From Apostichopus japonicus (Eukaryota > Echinodermata > Holothuroidea > Aspidochirotida > Stichopodidae), in NCBI RefSeq assembly GCF_037975245.1, contig NC_092582.1, forward strand, positions 24,008,577-24,072,576: a stretch of DNA of 64,000 nucleotides, in the 5' to 3' direction. Positions 1 through 11,668 of the stretch are shown in pieces. Numbering within the stretch: the first letter of the stretch is position 1; the number at the start of each line of letters is the position of its first letter. Under the pieces are notes generated by a model. It ran no database searches. It was not told the origin of the DNA and saw only the letters and a list, made by a program, of their open reading frames with translations. The translations under genes were made by a program, and so were the position numbers.

Positions 1-560
1 CTCTGATAGTCTGTGTAGCAGATGATATCCTGTTATTATGTATAGCAGGTGATTCATGTAATCTGTGTAGTAGGGATCTCTTTCAGTCTGTGTAGCAGGT
101 GATTACTGTTATTCTGTGTAGCAGGGATCTCTGTCAGTCTGTGTAGAAGGTGATTCCTGTACTCTGTGTAGCAGCAGAGGGATCTCTGTCAATCTGTGTA
201 GCAGGTGATGCCTGTTATTCTGTGTAGTATGGATCTCTGTCAACCTGTGTGGCAGGTGCTGCCTGTTATTCTGTGTAACAGCCGAGGTATCGCTGTCAGT
301 CTGTGTAGCAGGTGGTTCCTGTTATTTTGTGTAGCAGGGATCTCTGTCAGTATGTGTAGCAGGTGATTCCTGTTATTCTGTGTATCATGGATCTCTGTCA
401 GTATGTGTAGCAAGTGATTCCTGTTATTCTGTGTAGCAGGGATCTCTGTCGGCCTGTGTAGTAGTTGATTCCTGTTATTCTGTGTAGCAGAGATATTTCT
501 CAGTCAGTGCAGTATGTGATGCCTGTTATGCTGTACAGCAGGCAGTATGTGAAACAAGTG
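1..560. repeat. Minisatellite, ~51 bp unit
   Basis: About ten imperfect copies of a ~51 bp unit built from two half-units, each ending in CTGTGTAGCAGG, with GTGATTCCTGTTATT and GATCTCTGTCAGT between them. The array is already running at base 1, so its left end lies outside the window; it decays after about 540. Some copies have small insertions such as an extra AGCAGA near 172. Frames are interrupted by TAG inside CTGTGTAG, so it is not coding in any simple way. Confidence 0.9.
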
Positions 561-725
561 ACATCTGGAGTTTTCTGTCATTCCTTCATTAACTGCAATT
601 GTTCGTGGAGGTGACAACACTTTTAAAAAGTAATAATTTGTTATCTTTCTATTTTACATATTTGAACTAGGGTTATCGCCACGAGGAACAGCAGATGTCT
701 TACTCGGAGTACTCTTCCAGAGAGA

Positions 726-876
726 GAGAGACAGAGAGGTGGAGGTGGAGGGAGGTGGAGGTGTAGACAGCTGGGTGGTGAGAGGTGGAGATGGGGGGAG
801 CTGGGTGGAGAGAGCTGGACAGAGAGAGAGAGAGAGCTGGGTGGAGAGAGAGGGGGAAGGGGGAGCTGGACAGAGA
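726..876. repeat. Purine-rich (GA/GGA) low-complexity tract
   Basis: Nearly pure purine on the plus strand, made of GAGAGA, GGAGGTGGAG and GCTGGGTGGAGAGAG units repeated about four times. The open frames across it, on both strands, are products of composition and were not called as genes. Confidence 0.85.
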
Positions 877-960
877 GATAGTCTGACACTCTTTTCAGTA
901 ACGTCTCCGGAGATGTCATAGCAGACTGTTTTATTTTGTTAACCGTCTTTTCCTCTCTCA

Positions 961-3900
961 TTATTGATCATATATTTTGCGAGTAGATATTAATTATCAA
1001 CGATTCTCGTCTTCAAACAAAATTAAAATAAATGTTGAGAGGACTTAGCCTTTCCATTTCTGCTGAACTCATTATTTTCTATAGACACGTGACGTATAGA
1101 ACGCATTACCTGATACTTCGTCATATATCGATTGTTCCATCACGCTTTTATACTATATAATTGACGGAGGCACCGGGACATATATTAAAGTGGATAAAAT
1201 GTAATACGGTAGGCATAAGTACAGACAATTACCTTCAACATTTGGAAGCAAAAAAAAATCAAGAAACAAAACAGAGAAAATATGAGACAGCTGAGAGCTT
1301 GACCTCCGCCCAAGACCTGGGATCACCCTCCCCGGGAGAATCAAACTACATTAGAGACCACCCGGTGAATGTGCTGTACCCATGTGGACTGGTTTAGCTC
1401 GCAAGCACTCTGTCTACCTTATTCCTAATCTAGAAGACCCCTTACCCCTCACCAGAGCCAAGGCCTCCTCCCAGCGAATAAAGTCAAACTTGTCAAGGGA
1501 ACTTTAATATGAATATACCAATCGATTGGTCACACCTAACTAACTTAAAGTTAGGAAACCCATTTGTCATATTTGAAAACTTTGAAATTCGTGAACCTTG
1601 GGGTAGGAGGAGGGGGGTGGGGATGGGTGGGGATTGTCTTCAGATCAATGTGATATCTATTGTATATCTTTGACAGAGAATAATCAATTGTGAAGATGGT
1701 TGTATAATATACCAATGTAACTTCTCAGTGAAATGATTTAACCTCTTATGCTTAATTTTGTCTTTCGACAATTACAATGAAACTTATACGTATTTTTTTT
1801 TATTAACTTCGAAACCGTTTACAAATATTTAGTTTTTTTTTACTGTTTGCGTTTTGTCATAATGTAATCATATTGAAAATTCATCGAATGTGTTGGAGAC
1901 AATATAATCTCTATCATAGGTCAACAATAGCATGTTACACTATAATTGATCTGTAATATTGAAGTTGTCTTACTGGAGAAAATAAACTCGAGGACGATTT
2001 GGTGTATATCAAACTTCAAGATATTTTCAGTAAACACCACGTCATTTACTTAGGTTTCTTTTTCTTATTTAGCTTAAATATTTCCTGCAGCAGTTTGTTG
2101 TTACAAGTAATGACAATTTACGCATCATTTACATTCACTTACAGTTACAGCTACCATTTTTATATTTGTTTTTGTTGGAGTGGGGTGCTTTGTGCTTTTT
2201 TTTTGCTTTTGCTTTGTTTATTGCTCATGATTCATTCTATAATCTATGGAATTTAAAGCCAACTGTAAACATAATCTTTGGTGAGGTTTACGATGACGTG
2301 TATATTACGTAACATAATGATCATTGCATAACATTAATATTTTGTGCCAAATCAGTTAATTTAAAGATAATGACATTTATATTCATGTATACTTTAGTTA
2401 TGTATCTTCCCTTAAGTTACATTACAGCCGATAAAAGACAATACAGTGACGTGTCTGTGACGTCATTCAATAATAATTCGAACAAGATATTGATAATCTG
2501 AACATTTTGTGTACTGAATCTTGAAATCAATGATCGTACATATATGGTGATCGTACCATATATGGTATATATGGTAGGTCTTGTAGTTTACTAATGGCTG
2601 AGACCAATAGTAGTTCAACAATCCAATAGAGACATTTGATCATAGGTTTTATAATGGCAAATTATTTCAGAACATTTTGCACATTGTAAGAATTACATTA
2701 AAATATCGTTATATTGTTAATACCACGTCATTGCAGTTTCTCATGTTTTGGCTTCAATTGTCCAAGCATTAAGACTCTTGCAAGCACACGAACAGGTCCT
2801 TTCATTTTATACCCTCAAGTTATTGTGCACATATTTTTGTTACCATTTCTGGGGTAATCTTTCACTAGCGAATTGCTAAAAAAAAAAATTATCTCTTAAT
2901 CTCTTGTCCATATAAGTTGTTTTCTTTGTATATATTATATTCGATATAGTACATTTTTTATACATGTTTCCGTAATTTACAATCTTTCTATTGTTCTTTC
3001 TTCATTTCCTTTTCGCTCTTTTGTCTTTTCGTTTTTTTTTTTTGTTGCTTTCTTTTACCGTTTTTACCATTCATGTGATTAAACAAAGATAATGAGAGAT
3101 ATGTTTGTATAATGAACATAGGTAATGTGAAAGAATATAGTTGGTCAGCCATGCAGCTCGTATTCGATTAGCTGTGTCACGTGATTAACTTGGAAAGGTT
3201 AATATTTGCTAATTGTCCCGTCATCCTACTAGAGAGTATTAACACGGACCTTACACTATGTGTCGTTGTTTTCGTTTCAAAACACCTTCAATTGTAACAG
3301 CCATGCATTACAAAATGTCCTCGTTAAACTTTTACAACACGTCAAACATATATGACTTTGTCGAGTTGATAAGTCACGCTAACCTGTAAAATCTTGAAAA
3401 AAGAATTGTCAAATTGTCTTGTTGTTCTATATGTTTGGGACAACAACACTTCAAACACGTAATATTTGTCGCAATGTCAACTAATACCATAACATTATAT
3501 CTTGACGAAAATGGATAAATTGTCGAGTTGCTGCCTTACCCCCATGGAGCTCGGTATCCTACAACTTTGAAATGTGTCAAAATAAAGAAATTTGTTGATA
3601 TGTCAAGTAACAAAACAATTACAAAAATATTAAATGATCAAGATGCCGTGTTTTATCTTAAACTTCACAGAACGTCCAAACCACGTTAATTCAAGACTTA
3701 CACAAACATGACACCTTGACAATAAATATCAAGTTGTTTGAATGTCGTGTTACATACTAAAGCAGTACGTCTATAACTTGTTTGTCCCTTCAGAACCACC
3801 GTGAAATCAAAATATTGACTTGTAAAATAATAAAACTTCAAATCAAAGATTCTGTGATCCGTTTCTTTTCTTCTTCTGCTTACTGTATTCTACTGCAGTG

Positions 3901-5080
3901 TTGGTGTTAGCACATGTACTAACTTGAAGATATAATCTCAATATTTTTAATGTTAACCAAAATCATTTCCCCAAGCTTGGAGTTATCCACTAATATTCTG
4001 TTAAGTCTATAAACACAAATGTCAGTGTATTATTAGCCCAGTGTCTTCAATCTGGTTACATTAAGCAGGCTCCTGCAATTATCCCCTAACTTTTATCCTC
4101 GGTATTTGTTTCATGAATGTTGATCCCTGATTGGAGGATGCATAACATTTGTATTGTGTGGCCTATATACATACTTACAGCAGCACTCCGGACTGTTTGG
4201 CGTTCCATGTAAATGCAAGCACACATGAATATGTGATGTAACAATTGAGATGTTTGTGGTCGTTTTCAACGTCATATTCCCTCAAACTGTAACCAGATGA
4301 ATTTGTATATTTGTTATCTTGATCTGGAGGTTAATTACGACAAGTGTAAAGGGACAATATTTTATATGATGGTAAATCTAGCGACATGTAGTTTAGTCAG
4401 CTGTCTTTGATAACAAAGTAAAGATTTTGAAAAAAAGTTCGTCCTACCACAGGGCCGTGCCAAACAATGCCAATCAACGTTTAAATTGATAATTAGCATA
4501 GTTTAGATCGGGGCCAACTTTGAGAGACATTTAAAAACTGATGAATAGCATTTTGCTAGACGGATCTTCCCTCTTCTGGTCACCAATACATTTGTTTTTA
4601 ACATATCATGGATTTTAGCTGGCTTCTCAAAAACAAAAATCAACTTTTATTTTAATGCAGTGAAAGTTCTTTAAGAAGTGGTCATGTGTATAGAATGAAA
4701 TGTTTGCCAATTTCACCTGACCTTATATGACCTTCGACAGTAATGTCGAGAAACCGGTGGATATTCCGCTGTCACCGAATATGATTCTGGCCAAGCTATG
4801 TAAGTTCAAAAATAACTTGATGTCATTCAAACCAAGATAAACCTTGATAAGCAGGGTTTAACTGCTTCAAAGACCTGTTTTAGTTATTATTCAAACGCAG
4901 AACATTTAGTGTATGATTCTGTATCGTTTCACTTTTATGACTGAGTAAATGCTTCTTTCATCCTTCATGGTGTGATTTTGTGGTCTTGCAGTACAATAGA
5001 TATATCGTCTCATTAACACCGCGGTTTATGGTATACCGCCAGCTGATAGATTGTGGCAATTCATCCTAAGCAAGAGATAT
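961..5080. other. No gene recognised
   Basis: AT-rich DNA with poly-T and poly-A runs. The frame 1161-1397 is open for 78 codons but shows no domain or splice context that I recognise. A TGACGTCA palindrome lies at about 2458. Short copies of the 10 bp string ACCATATATGG occur near 2555-2575. Nothing else could be supported. Confidence 0.6.
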
Positions 5081-5260
5081 AATGGGAGATTGATAAAAAA
5101 AAAGTTCAGTGATAGGGTAATGATTGCTCCTTGTTTTAGGTGTTTAATTAGTCAAAGTACTGGTAATAATCATTAAATGGAAGATTGATACAAAACTCAA
5201 TGATGGGGTTTTGACTCTTCCTTCTTAGAATGTTTAAGTGTTTAATTAGTGATAATAATT
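5081..5260. repeat. Direct duplication of ~90 bp
   Basis: Two diverged adjacent copies, offset by about 95 bp. Both start AATGGRAGATTGATA, run through a TCARTGATRGGGT block and a TCCTT block, and end GTGTTTAATTAGT. They lie in otherwise unremarkable AT-rich DNA, so this looks like a local tandem duplication. Confidence 0.7.
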
Positions 5261-6129
5261 TGTAATACTAATAATGTATTATAATAATAATCTGTAATAA
5301 TAATAAAGTGTTGTAATAAAGTGCTTAACTATACTTAAACAAATAAAACAGAATGCACATCAAAGTTTAAAAAAAAACGAAAGCTTATCTCTATTTGACA
5401 GATAGGGAGTGTAATCGGTTTGTTGGATTTAATTAAATAACGAGAACTTTTGATTGTAAAACTGACTGTTACTAATTTTCGTTATTGGTTAATGAGGTAA
5501 CCTACACTGGTATTCAACACATAAATGAAGAACACGTAATGAAGTTAAAATGTGTTAAAATAAAACTTCTCACACAAACTCATTGAGGTGTTCAAGCAAT
5601 TTGTAATTTTAAAGCCGTTGATTGGTCCGGGAAGGAGGGAGTGGGGTGGCTGGGTATCTGGACACACTACCGTAGCATATATAGATATAAAAAAATTGAT
5701 TAATGCGTATGCAGCACCACATACATCACGGCAATATTGAGCTGGAGAGTGTGGAGAGTGTGGGAGGAGGGTTGACGTTGGCGTAGTAAAGTTCCATTAT
5801 TTAGGTTGTATTGAGGCCACACGTGGTTCAATATCTTACTATGAACATTGCCTAGCCGAAGTCAAATATAAATGAAACAATTTTGACGTATTTTTTACAC
5901 TTCCTTTGGGAGATTTTGCTGGAAGTCATTGTTTTCTAAGATGAATATATTACGGAAAACGACAGTCGATCCATTTCAAGAGTGAAGCAAGAACGGGATG
6001 TGTGTGGAAGGATAATGTTACCGGAACGACGGTAAAACCTGATCATGTTTAGTTAACGTACGGATGAAAATAATTTAACATTTAACATTTGTGTGTGTAA
6101 ATTTGTAACTTCAATCTTTCAAACCAAGC

Positions 6130-9057
6130 CATGTACTGTTAACTCTTATGATTATATTATCAACGAAATAGCGGTTTCACTCATTTTGAACATATGAACT
6201 GCAGGGTCAGTAACAAGAATTCTCAATTTATTATGTGCGTCGTTTACAGACCCCCACCCTCTACCAAAAACGGACTCAAAAATACAGTATTTTTTGATGA
6301 ATGGTCGCAATTTTTGGAGAGTCTTGCCTCGTCCATTGATAAGGTTGTTATTGTTGGCGATGTTAATTTTCATCTCGATAAAGCAAATGATCTTAGTGCC
6401 AAGCGGTTCTGCAATTTGCTTAATGCTTACAGTTTTGTGCAAAACGTTACTGGACCCACCCAACGTGCGGGCCACACACTAGACACTGTTATAACCAACG
6501 AGTCCGCATCGAGTGGTTTTCTTTCTGGATCTCCGATAATCACCGATCCTAATCTTGGTGATGCCAATGGAAACTTAACCTGCGACCACTATGCTGTGCA
6601 TTTCAACCTTGGTATGTGTAAACCAAAGCATCCACGTAAATGTATAACGTACCGAAGGTATCGCTCTATACAAATTTCAGACTTAGTGGATGACATAAGG
6701 AATAATCCCGAGCTGATGGTTACAAATCGTTCATTATGTGATTTGGTTGACATTTACAATAGCCAGTTGACACGCCTAATGGAAAATTCATGCACCAATA
6801 ATCACGAAGTATATCACATTGCGCCCTAATGCACCTTGGTATTCTGATAGATTGAGAGATGCGAAACATAAGCGCCGTAAAGCTGAAAGAGTCTGGAGAA
6901 AATCAAAACTTACTGTTCATTTTCTGATTTACAAACAATCGTGCCGCGAGGTAAATAAATTACTTGTCAAAGAAAAACAAAACTATTACTCAACTAAGAT
7001 TACTGAATGTGGTAACGACATGAAGCAACTCTTTCAATTGACTCGCCACATTATGGGGGAAAATAGTAGCTTAACCTTGCCCGATCACACCTCGGCCGAG
7101 AATCTCGCAAATCAATTCAATGAGTTTTTCATAGATAAAGTTGCTTCCATTCACGAACGTTTCGATAATAACGTCAGTTGGACGGACATTATGGAAGCCG
7201 ATGTTACCTTTAATGGAGAATGCCTTTCACAATTTGAACCCACCAATGAGACTGAGATACGGGAATTAATTCTTCGTGTACCAAATAAATCGTGTTCCAT
7301 GGATCATTTGCCAACATGGATATTGAAGAGGTTTGTTGATGTTTTGCTCCCAATTATTACAGCCATTGTTAATAAATCCCTAGCCGAGTCTCTCGTTCCG
7401 CCATCATTCAAACAGTCGTGTGTAACTCCACTCCTGAAAAAAACTGGACTGAACAAAGACTCTCTTTTAAATTACCGACCTGTTTCGCAATTATCATTTG
7501 TGTCGAAACTAGTTGAAAGAGTCGTTGCAAACAGATTAAGTCACCACCTAGCTGTAAATGCACTGCACGATACCTACCAGTCTGCCTACAGGCAACACCA
7601 CTCAACGGAGTCCGCTCTTTTGAAGGTGCACAACGACATAGCAGTTTCACTTGATTCGAAGTTTAATGTGGCTCTTATCTTACTTGACTTGTCCGCTGCT
7701 TTCGATGTCATCGACCACCAATTTTGTTTCAACGTCTGGAAAAAACTTTTGGGGTTACACTAAATGCATTAAGCTGGTTTAAATCTTATATGACAGGAAG
7801 AAAGCAATGGGTCAAAATTGGCCAGACTTCGTCGACAGCTGTACAACTTAGCACTGGCGTCCCACAAGGCTCAGTACTTGGCCCCATCATTTATTGTATG
7901 TTCACCAAACCACTGTGTGAAATCATAAAGCGTCACCAAGTCAACTACCACTGCTACGCCAATGATACGCAACTCTATTTACAGTTCGATCCCAAAATGC
8001 CATGGACAGAAATACAAGGAAAGTTGCAGGAATGTGTAAACAATGTTGGGATGTGGTTGAGGAGAAACAAACTTATGTTAAATGATGTTAAAACGGAACT
8101 TATTATTTTTTCACCTAAAACCCAATTGAAAGACGATGTAACTCCGCACATTACAGTTGGGAACAATACCATTTATCCTGCATCTATTGTTAAGAATTTA
8201 GGAGTTTACTTTGACTCTCATCTTACCATGGAGACCCAAGTTAATCATATTATCAAGTCTTGCTATTTCCATATTCGTAATATAGGTAGAATAAGAGATT
8301 TCATTACAACTGATGCATGTAAAATACTGGTTCAATCCCTCGTTACCTCTCGCTTCGATTATTGCAATTCTTTACTATTTGGTATTTCACAGTCTCTAAC
8401 AAACCGCCTACAACGCACACAAAATTGTGCAGCTCGCCTTATGTCTAGAACTCCTCGTCGCAACCATATATCTCCTGTACTGTATGAACTACATTGGTTA
8501 CCTGTACGTTTTAGATCAAAATTTAAGATTCTTCCACTTACCTTTAAGGCTCTTAATCACTTGACCCCTAGTTACATCACCAATGAGACCATACCTTATA
8601 TTCCGCCTAGATCCTTACGCTCAATGAATAAAAATTTACTTAGTGTGCCTTCTACCCGATCATCAACATATGAATTTAAACGTTTTGATTATACTGCTGC
8701 CACATTATGGAATAACTTACCCCAGGACATTTGCAATATTATACTTAACGCAATTCAAGAAATTACTTAAAACACTGTTTTTCAGAGCTGCCAACACAGA
8801 TTAATGTACTTATTTTATACTTGCTGTACATACTTAATTTAGGTGTTATTATTGTATTTTAGTCATAATTTTTCTATTTATTTTTCTATTTATGTTTTAA
8901 TATTTCTATTTTTCTATACAATCTTAACTTTTATATCCTTTTTAACTCTTTTTTACTTTTACAAAATTTTTATCTTTTGCTGTAAAGCGCTTTAGAGCAA
9001 TTTTTTAATTGAATAAGGCGCTATATAAATCTCGTGTAATAATAATAATAATAATCA
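6130..9057 (+). mobile_element. 5'-truncated CR1/L2-type LINE
   Basis: A non-LTR retrotransposon copy in sense orientation. The coding part starts abruptly inside the endonuclease domain, after an in-frame TGA at 6149. It runs through the reverse transcriptase to 8770 and is followed by a ~270 bp AT-rich 3' UTR. The last 70 bases hold the conserved-looking TGTAAAGCGCTTTAGAGC / AAGGCGCTATATAAAT pair, then an (AAT)n tail at about 9039-9057. Loss of the 5' end with an intact 3' end is what target-primed reverse transcription leaves. No clear target-site duplication was found, because the 5' junction is not sharp. Confidence 0.92.
6152..8770 (+). pseudogene. LINE ORF2 remnant: endonuclease plus reverse transcriptase, frameshifted
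   Basis: Three consecutive reading frames make up one broken ORF. Segment 6152-6829 is the C-terminal half of an APE-type endonuclease, with VVYRPPPS, a GDVNFH metal/active-site motif, RAGHTLD and CDHYAVHF. Segment 6819-7763 carries the linker (APWYSDRLRDAKHKRRKAERVW) and the first RT blocks, including YQSAYRQHHSTESALL and LLDLSAAFDVIDH. Segment 7724-8770 continues with WFKSYMTGR, STGVPQGSVLGP, the catalytic block and the typical C-terminal LHWLPV. The shifts fall near 6815 and 7715-7725, the latter at an ATTTTG run. The catalytic YADD box reads YAND, so one metal-binding Asp is lost. The copy cannot make an active enzyme. Family placement (CR1/L2/Jockey-like) is from motif memory. Confidence 0.92.
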
Positions 9058-9536
9058 ACATACCTAACCATGTGGCTGTCGTCATAAGAAAGAAAATTTT
9101 TGGACCAATAATACACGTTAAAATACTTTGTGTTATTTAACAGACAAATGCAGTGTTATCTTTTTCTTCTTCAATTACAAGCCCTCTACCTGCATACATT
9201 ATTACATCGTTTAATGATATCTAAATTCACCTGAACTTACTCTGAAGCAAACGTTACTTTACAAATCTGTGATGAAAAGAAAATGTTTCTCTCTTTATAA
9301 ACCTTAAAGCAGCCGTATTTCGACTTATCAAAAATGTTACCAAAACCTTCAGACTATTCAAAATTGGATTGTAATTAATCAAAATAATGCATCTTGTTTT
9401 TAGTCGGTTAATAAGAGTAATTAATAAAGTACATTAAGCTTGCAGCCTGTCGTCAGACAGATAGTTTTTTATTTAGATTTAATCCTTTGAAGAACTAAAG
9501 ATGAACTGGAAACATCCAAACTTTAATTTACTGTTT
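9058..9536. other. No gene recognised
   Basis: AT-rich single-copy-looking DNA between the LINE tail and the next mobile element. No exon-like open frame or repeat was seen. Confidence 0.55.
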
Positions 9537-9544
9537 GTTTGTAT

Positions 9545-9922
9545 CAGTGGCGTAGGAAGGTACTTTTGAGTGGAGGGGCTGAAGACTGATGGCCGGCCTG
9601 GGAGAGGGGTCTAAGGGGAGGGGGTGTCCCCCTCCCCTTTGGAATTTTTTTGCATTTCCAGGTGGCCTCAGATGCAATTTGGTGCAATATAGCACACTTC
9701 AACACCCAATCCATTTTGTAAATAATTTTGCATTTTCACCTGGCCTTATAGATGCAATTTGGTGCTCCAAATGAGATTTTTTTCTCATTTGGAAATGAAA
9801 AAGGGGTTTTCTGACTCGCGGAGCGGGGGGGGGGGGGGCGGAATGATCCTTCCGTCCCCCCATATTTTCACAGGGGGGGCTGGCGCCCCCCCCCCCACAG
9901 CCCCCCGGTTCCTACGCCCTTG
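9545..9922. mobile_element. Short non-autonomous hAT-type element with 8 bp TSD
   Basis: The left end CAGTGGCGTAGGAA and right end TTCCTACGCCCTTG are terminal inverted repeats with two mismatches. They are flanked by GTTTGTAT (9537-9544) and GTTTATAT (9923-9930), an 8 bp target-site duplication with one change. CAG-starting TIRs with 8 bp duplications are diagnostic of the hAT superfamily. The ~380 bp interior is G/C-run rich (long G run at about 9826) and non-coding, with two copies of a GATGCAATTTGGTG motif. It depends on an autonomous partner not present here. Confidence 0.82.
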
Positions 9923-10087
9923 GTTTATATTAAACCTTACAGTTTCAACGAACAAGTTTGCTACAGTTTTCTTGAAGCAAATAACAAATTTACTCAAAAT
10001 CAGCCTAAATATTTGTTTTAAATATACAAATAATAATCTACTTAGTCTAAAACGAAAGAGTCCAACGTTACAGACAAGCAATCAAAG

Positions 10088-10109
10088 GCACACTCTCAGC
10101 TAGGAAATT
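10088..10109. repeat. Left copy of an exact 22 bp long-range inverted repeat
   Basis: Begins GCACACTCTCAGCTAG and ends GAAATT. Its exact reverse complement is at 17911-17932. The outer flanks are CAATCAAAG on this side and TTTCAATC on the other, so CAAT could be a short target duplication. The similarity does not extend inwards. Confidence 0.75.
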
Positions 10110-10384
10110 GCTAAAATCAAAAATCTTGTCTCAACGTATTCCCCGATTAAAAAAATAAAAACGATGCTGCCCTCTTTCACAGTGGCAACATATTCATTTC
10201 TTTAATATGGCATTCTCATCCTTAGCTATAAACAGCATACGCAAATGGGTACCGTTACCGCGAAGGTATCAGATTTCCGAGATTTTAATCTGCCTCTCAG
10301 TGTTGCGTAACCTATAGGCACACTGTGTAATTGTACTGTGTGCTATTCGAGTTAACGCAATTTTTCGATTTGCTATATGGAACC

Positions 10385-10410
10385 AGGGAGTTGTTCCATA
10401 ACAACTCCCT
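10385..10410. repeat. Perfect 11 bp hairpin with an extra half-arm
   Basis: AGGGAGTTGTT, loop CCAT, AACAACTCCCT. It is followed at once by a second copy of the right arm, AACAACTCCCT (10411-10421). The left arm could therefore pair with either right arm. Confidence 0.85.
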
Positions 10411-10779
10411 AACAACTCCCTGATGGAACAGTGCATATTGTACTGCTGGGAAAACGCTATACCAGCTCGTAGCAGCAGGTAGTTGCTATGGGAAGTCATA
10501 TGAGCCCGTATGATCCCGTGCTGCCGATTTTTGTTGGAGAAATTGCTGAAGCAATAAAATGCGAATAGTTTCGTCGTGTAATTCTCTATAAACATGTGAC
10601 TGAATGTGTGCTGCCTATGTACTGTTATTTGACGAAACGACTTGCTTCTGGCCTAACGTTCTTCAATACTTGAGTTCAAAATAAAATAAAACAGTGAGCA
10701 AACAGCTTATCCACTAGAGAGCCTGTGTAGAAAAAACACGCACATAATACAGACAGGTTAATGACCATGGTGAACACTA

Positions 10780-11040
10780 AGAGATAGATGTAAAGGGATT
10801 AATAGACAAGGGATGGAGAGAAGAATGAAAGATAAAAACCAACAGGGGAAGAGGATAGGTAGGAGATAAACAGTGGAGGGACAAAGAGAGGATTAAGGGA
10901 AGGGGTAGGGAATAAACTGGAGATGGACAACGACAGAAAAGTGTGGAGAAAAAAAGGGGTGGAAAAAGCCATGAGAAAAGGAGTAATGGGGGAGGGGGCA
11001 AGGGGAGAAGGAGGGGGAATGAAGAAAAGTTAGTCATGTC
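10780..11040. repeat. Purine-rich low-complexity tract
   Basis: About 260 bp dominated by A and G on the plus strand, with repeated GGGAGAGG/AGGGATGGAGAG-like strings. The minus-strand open frame here (Leu/Pro/Ser-rich) follows from the composition and is not called as a gene. Confidence 0.75.
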
Positions 11041-11186
11041 CATCCTGAATGTTGAGCCCATGAGGTTGAATGGTGCGAAGGCGTAGCATCCACAACCTCT
11101 CTCTGCTGATTCGCACTAGCTCAGGACGGCTACCTAAGGATTCAATACCCTGGGCCTATAGAGACATGTCGTTAATGGTATGGTTG

Positions 11187-11662
11187 CATAGCTCCCAACT
11201 CTAAAGAAGGCAAATGCTGGTCCATGCCACGAATTGCCGTCCTGGGGGAGGGGTATATGGGGGGGAATCCTGGCGATGCCTACATGTAAAATGGTGGCAC
11301 CTAGAAAGGCTTTTGTCACCCACAATTTTCTGAGAAATATGCATTTTTTTTTTGTGTAACATCAATAAATTGAGTAGTAGGTGATAATTCATTCTTGCCC
11401 ATGGCATGAAAATGTTCGCTGCTCGCCTCAATGAAATGAAATATAGCCTAATTTGAGGTTCAAATGATGATGTAAAGGAGGTTTTATACTCTATTATGCT
11501 AAATGCTAAAGAAATGATGGTTGCTAAGTCCAAATTTGATGCAATTTTTTATGTATACTTGTCAATTACAAAGCAGGTTTTTGGGATGCTTGCGTGGGTC
11601 AGGGGCTTTGGGTGTTAGAATGCGGGTCCAACCCGCGAATTGTGGGTCAGTTGGGAGCTCTG
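11187..11662. mobile_element. hAT-like MITE with exact 6 bp TSD
   Basis: The ends CATAGCTCCCAACT and AGTTGGGAGCTCTG are 14 bp inverted repeats with one mismatch. They are flanked by TGGTTG (11181-11186) and TGGTTG (11663-11668), an exact 6 bp target duplication. The ~476 bp interior has no recognisable transposase and contains a CCTGGGGGAGGGG block shared with several other elements in this window. The superfamily is inferred from the CAN-G start; 6 bp is shorter than the usual hAT 8 bp. Confidence 0.72.
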
Positions 11663-11668
11663 TGGTTG

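Noticed and set aside
639-961. 106-codon Leu/Pro/Ser frame on the minus strand
   Set aside because: It lies on a purine-rich low-complexity tract and is produced by composition.
1161-1397. 78-codon frame near the left end
   Set aside because: No domain, no splice context, and low-complexity Lys/Gln start; left as unassigned DNA.
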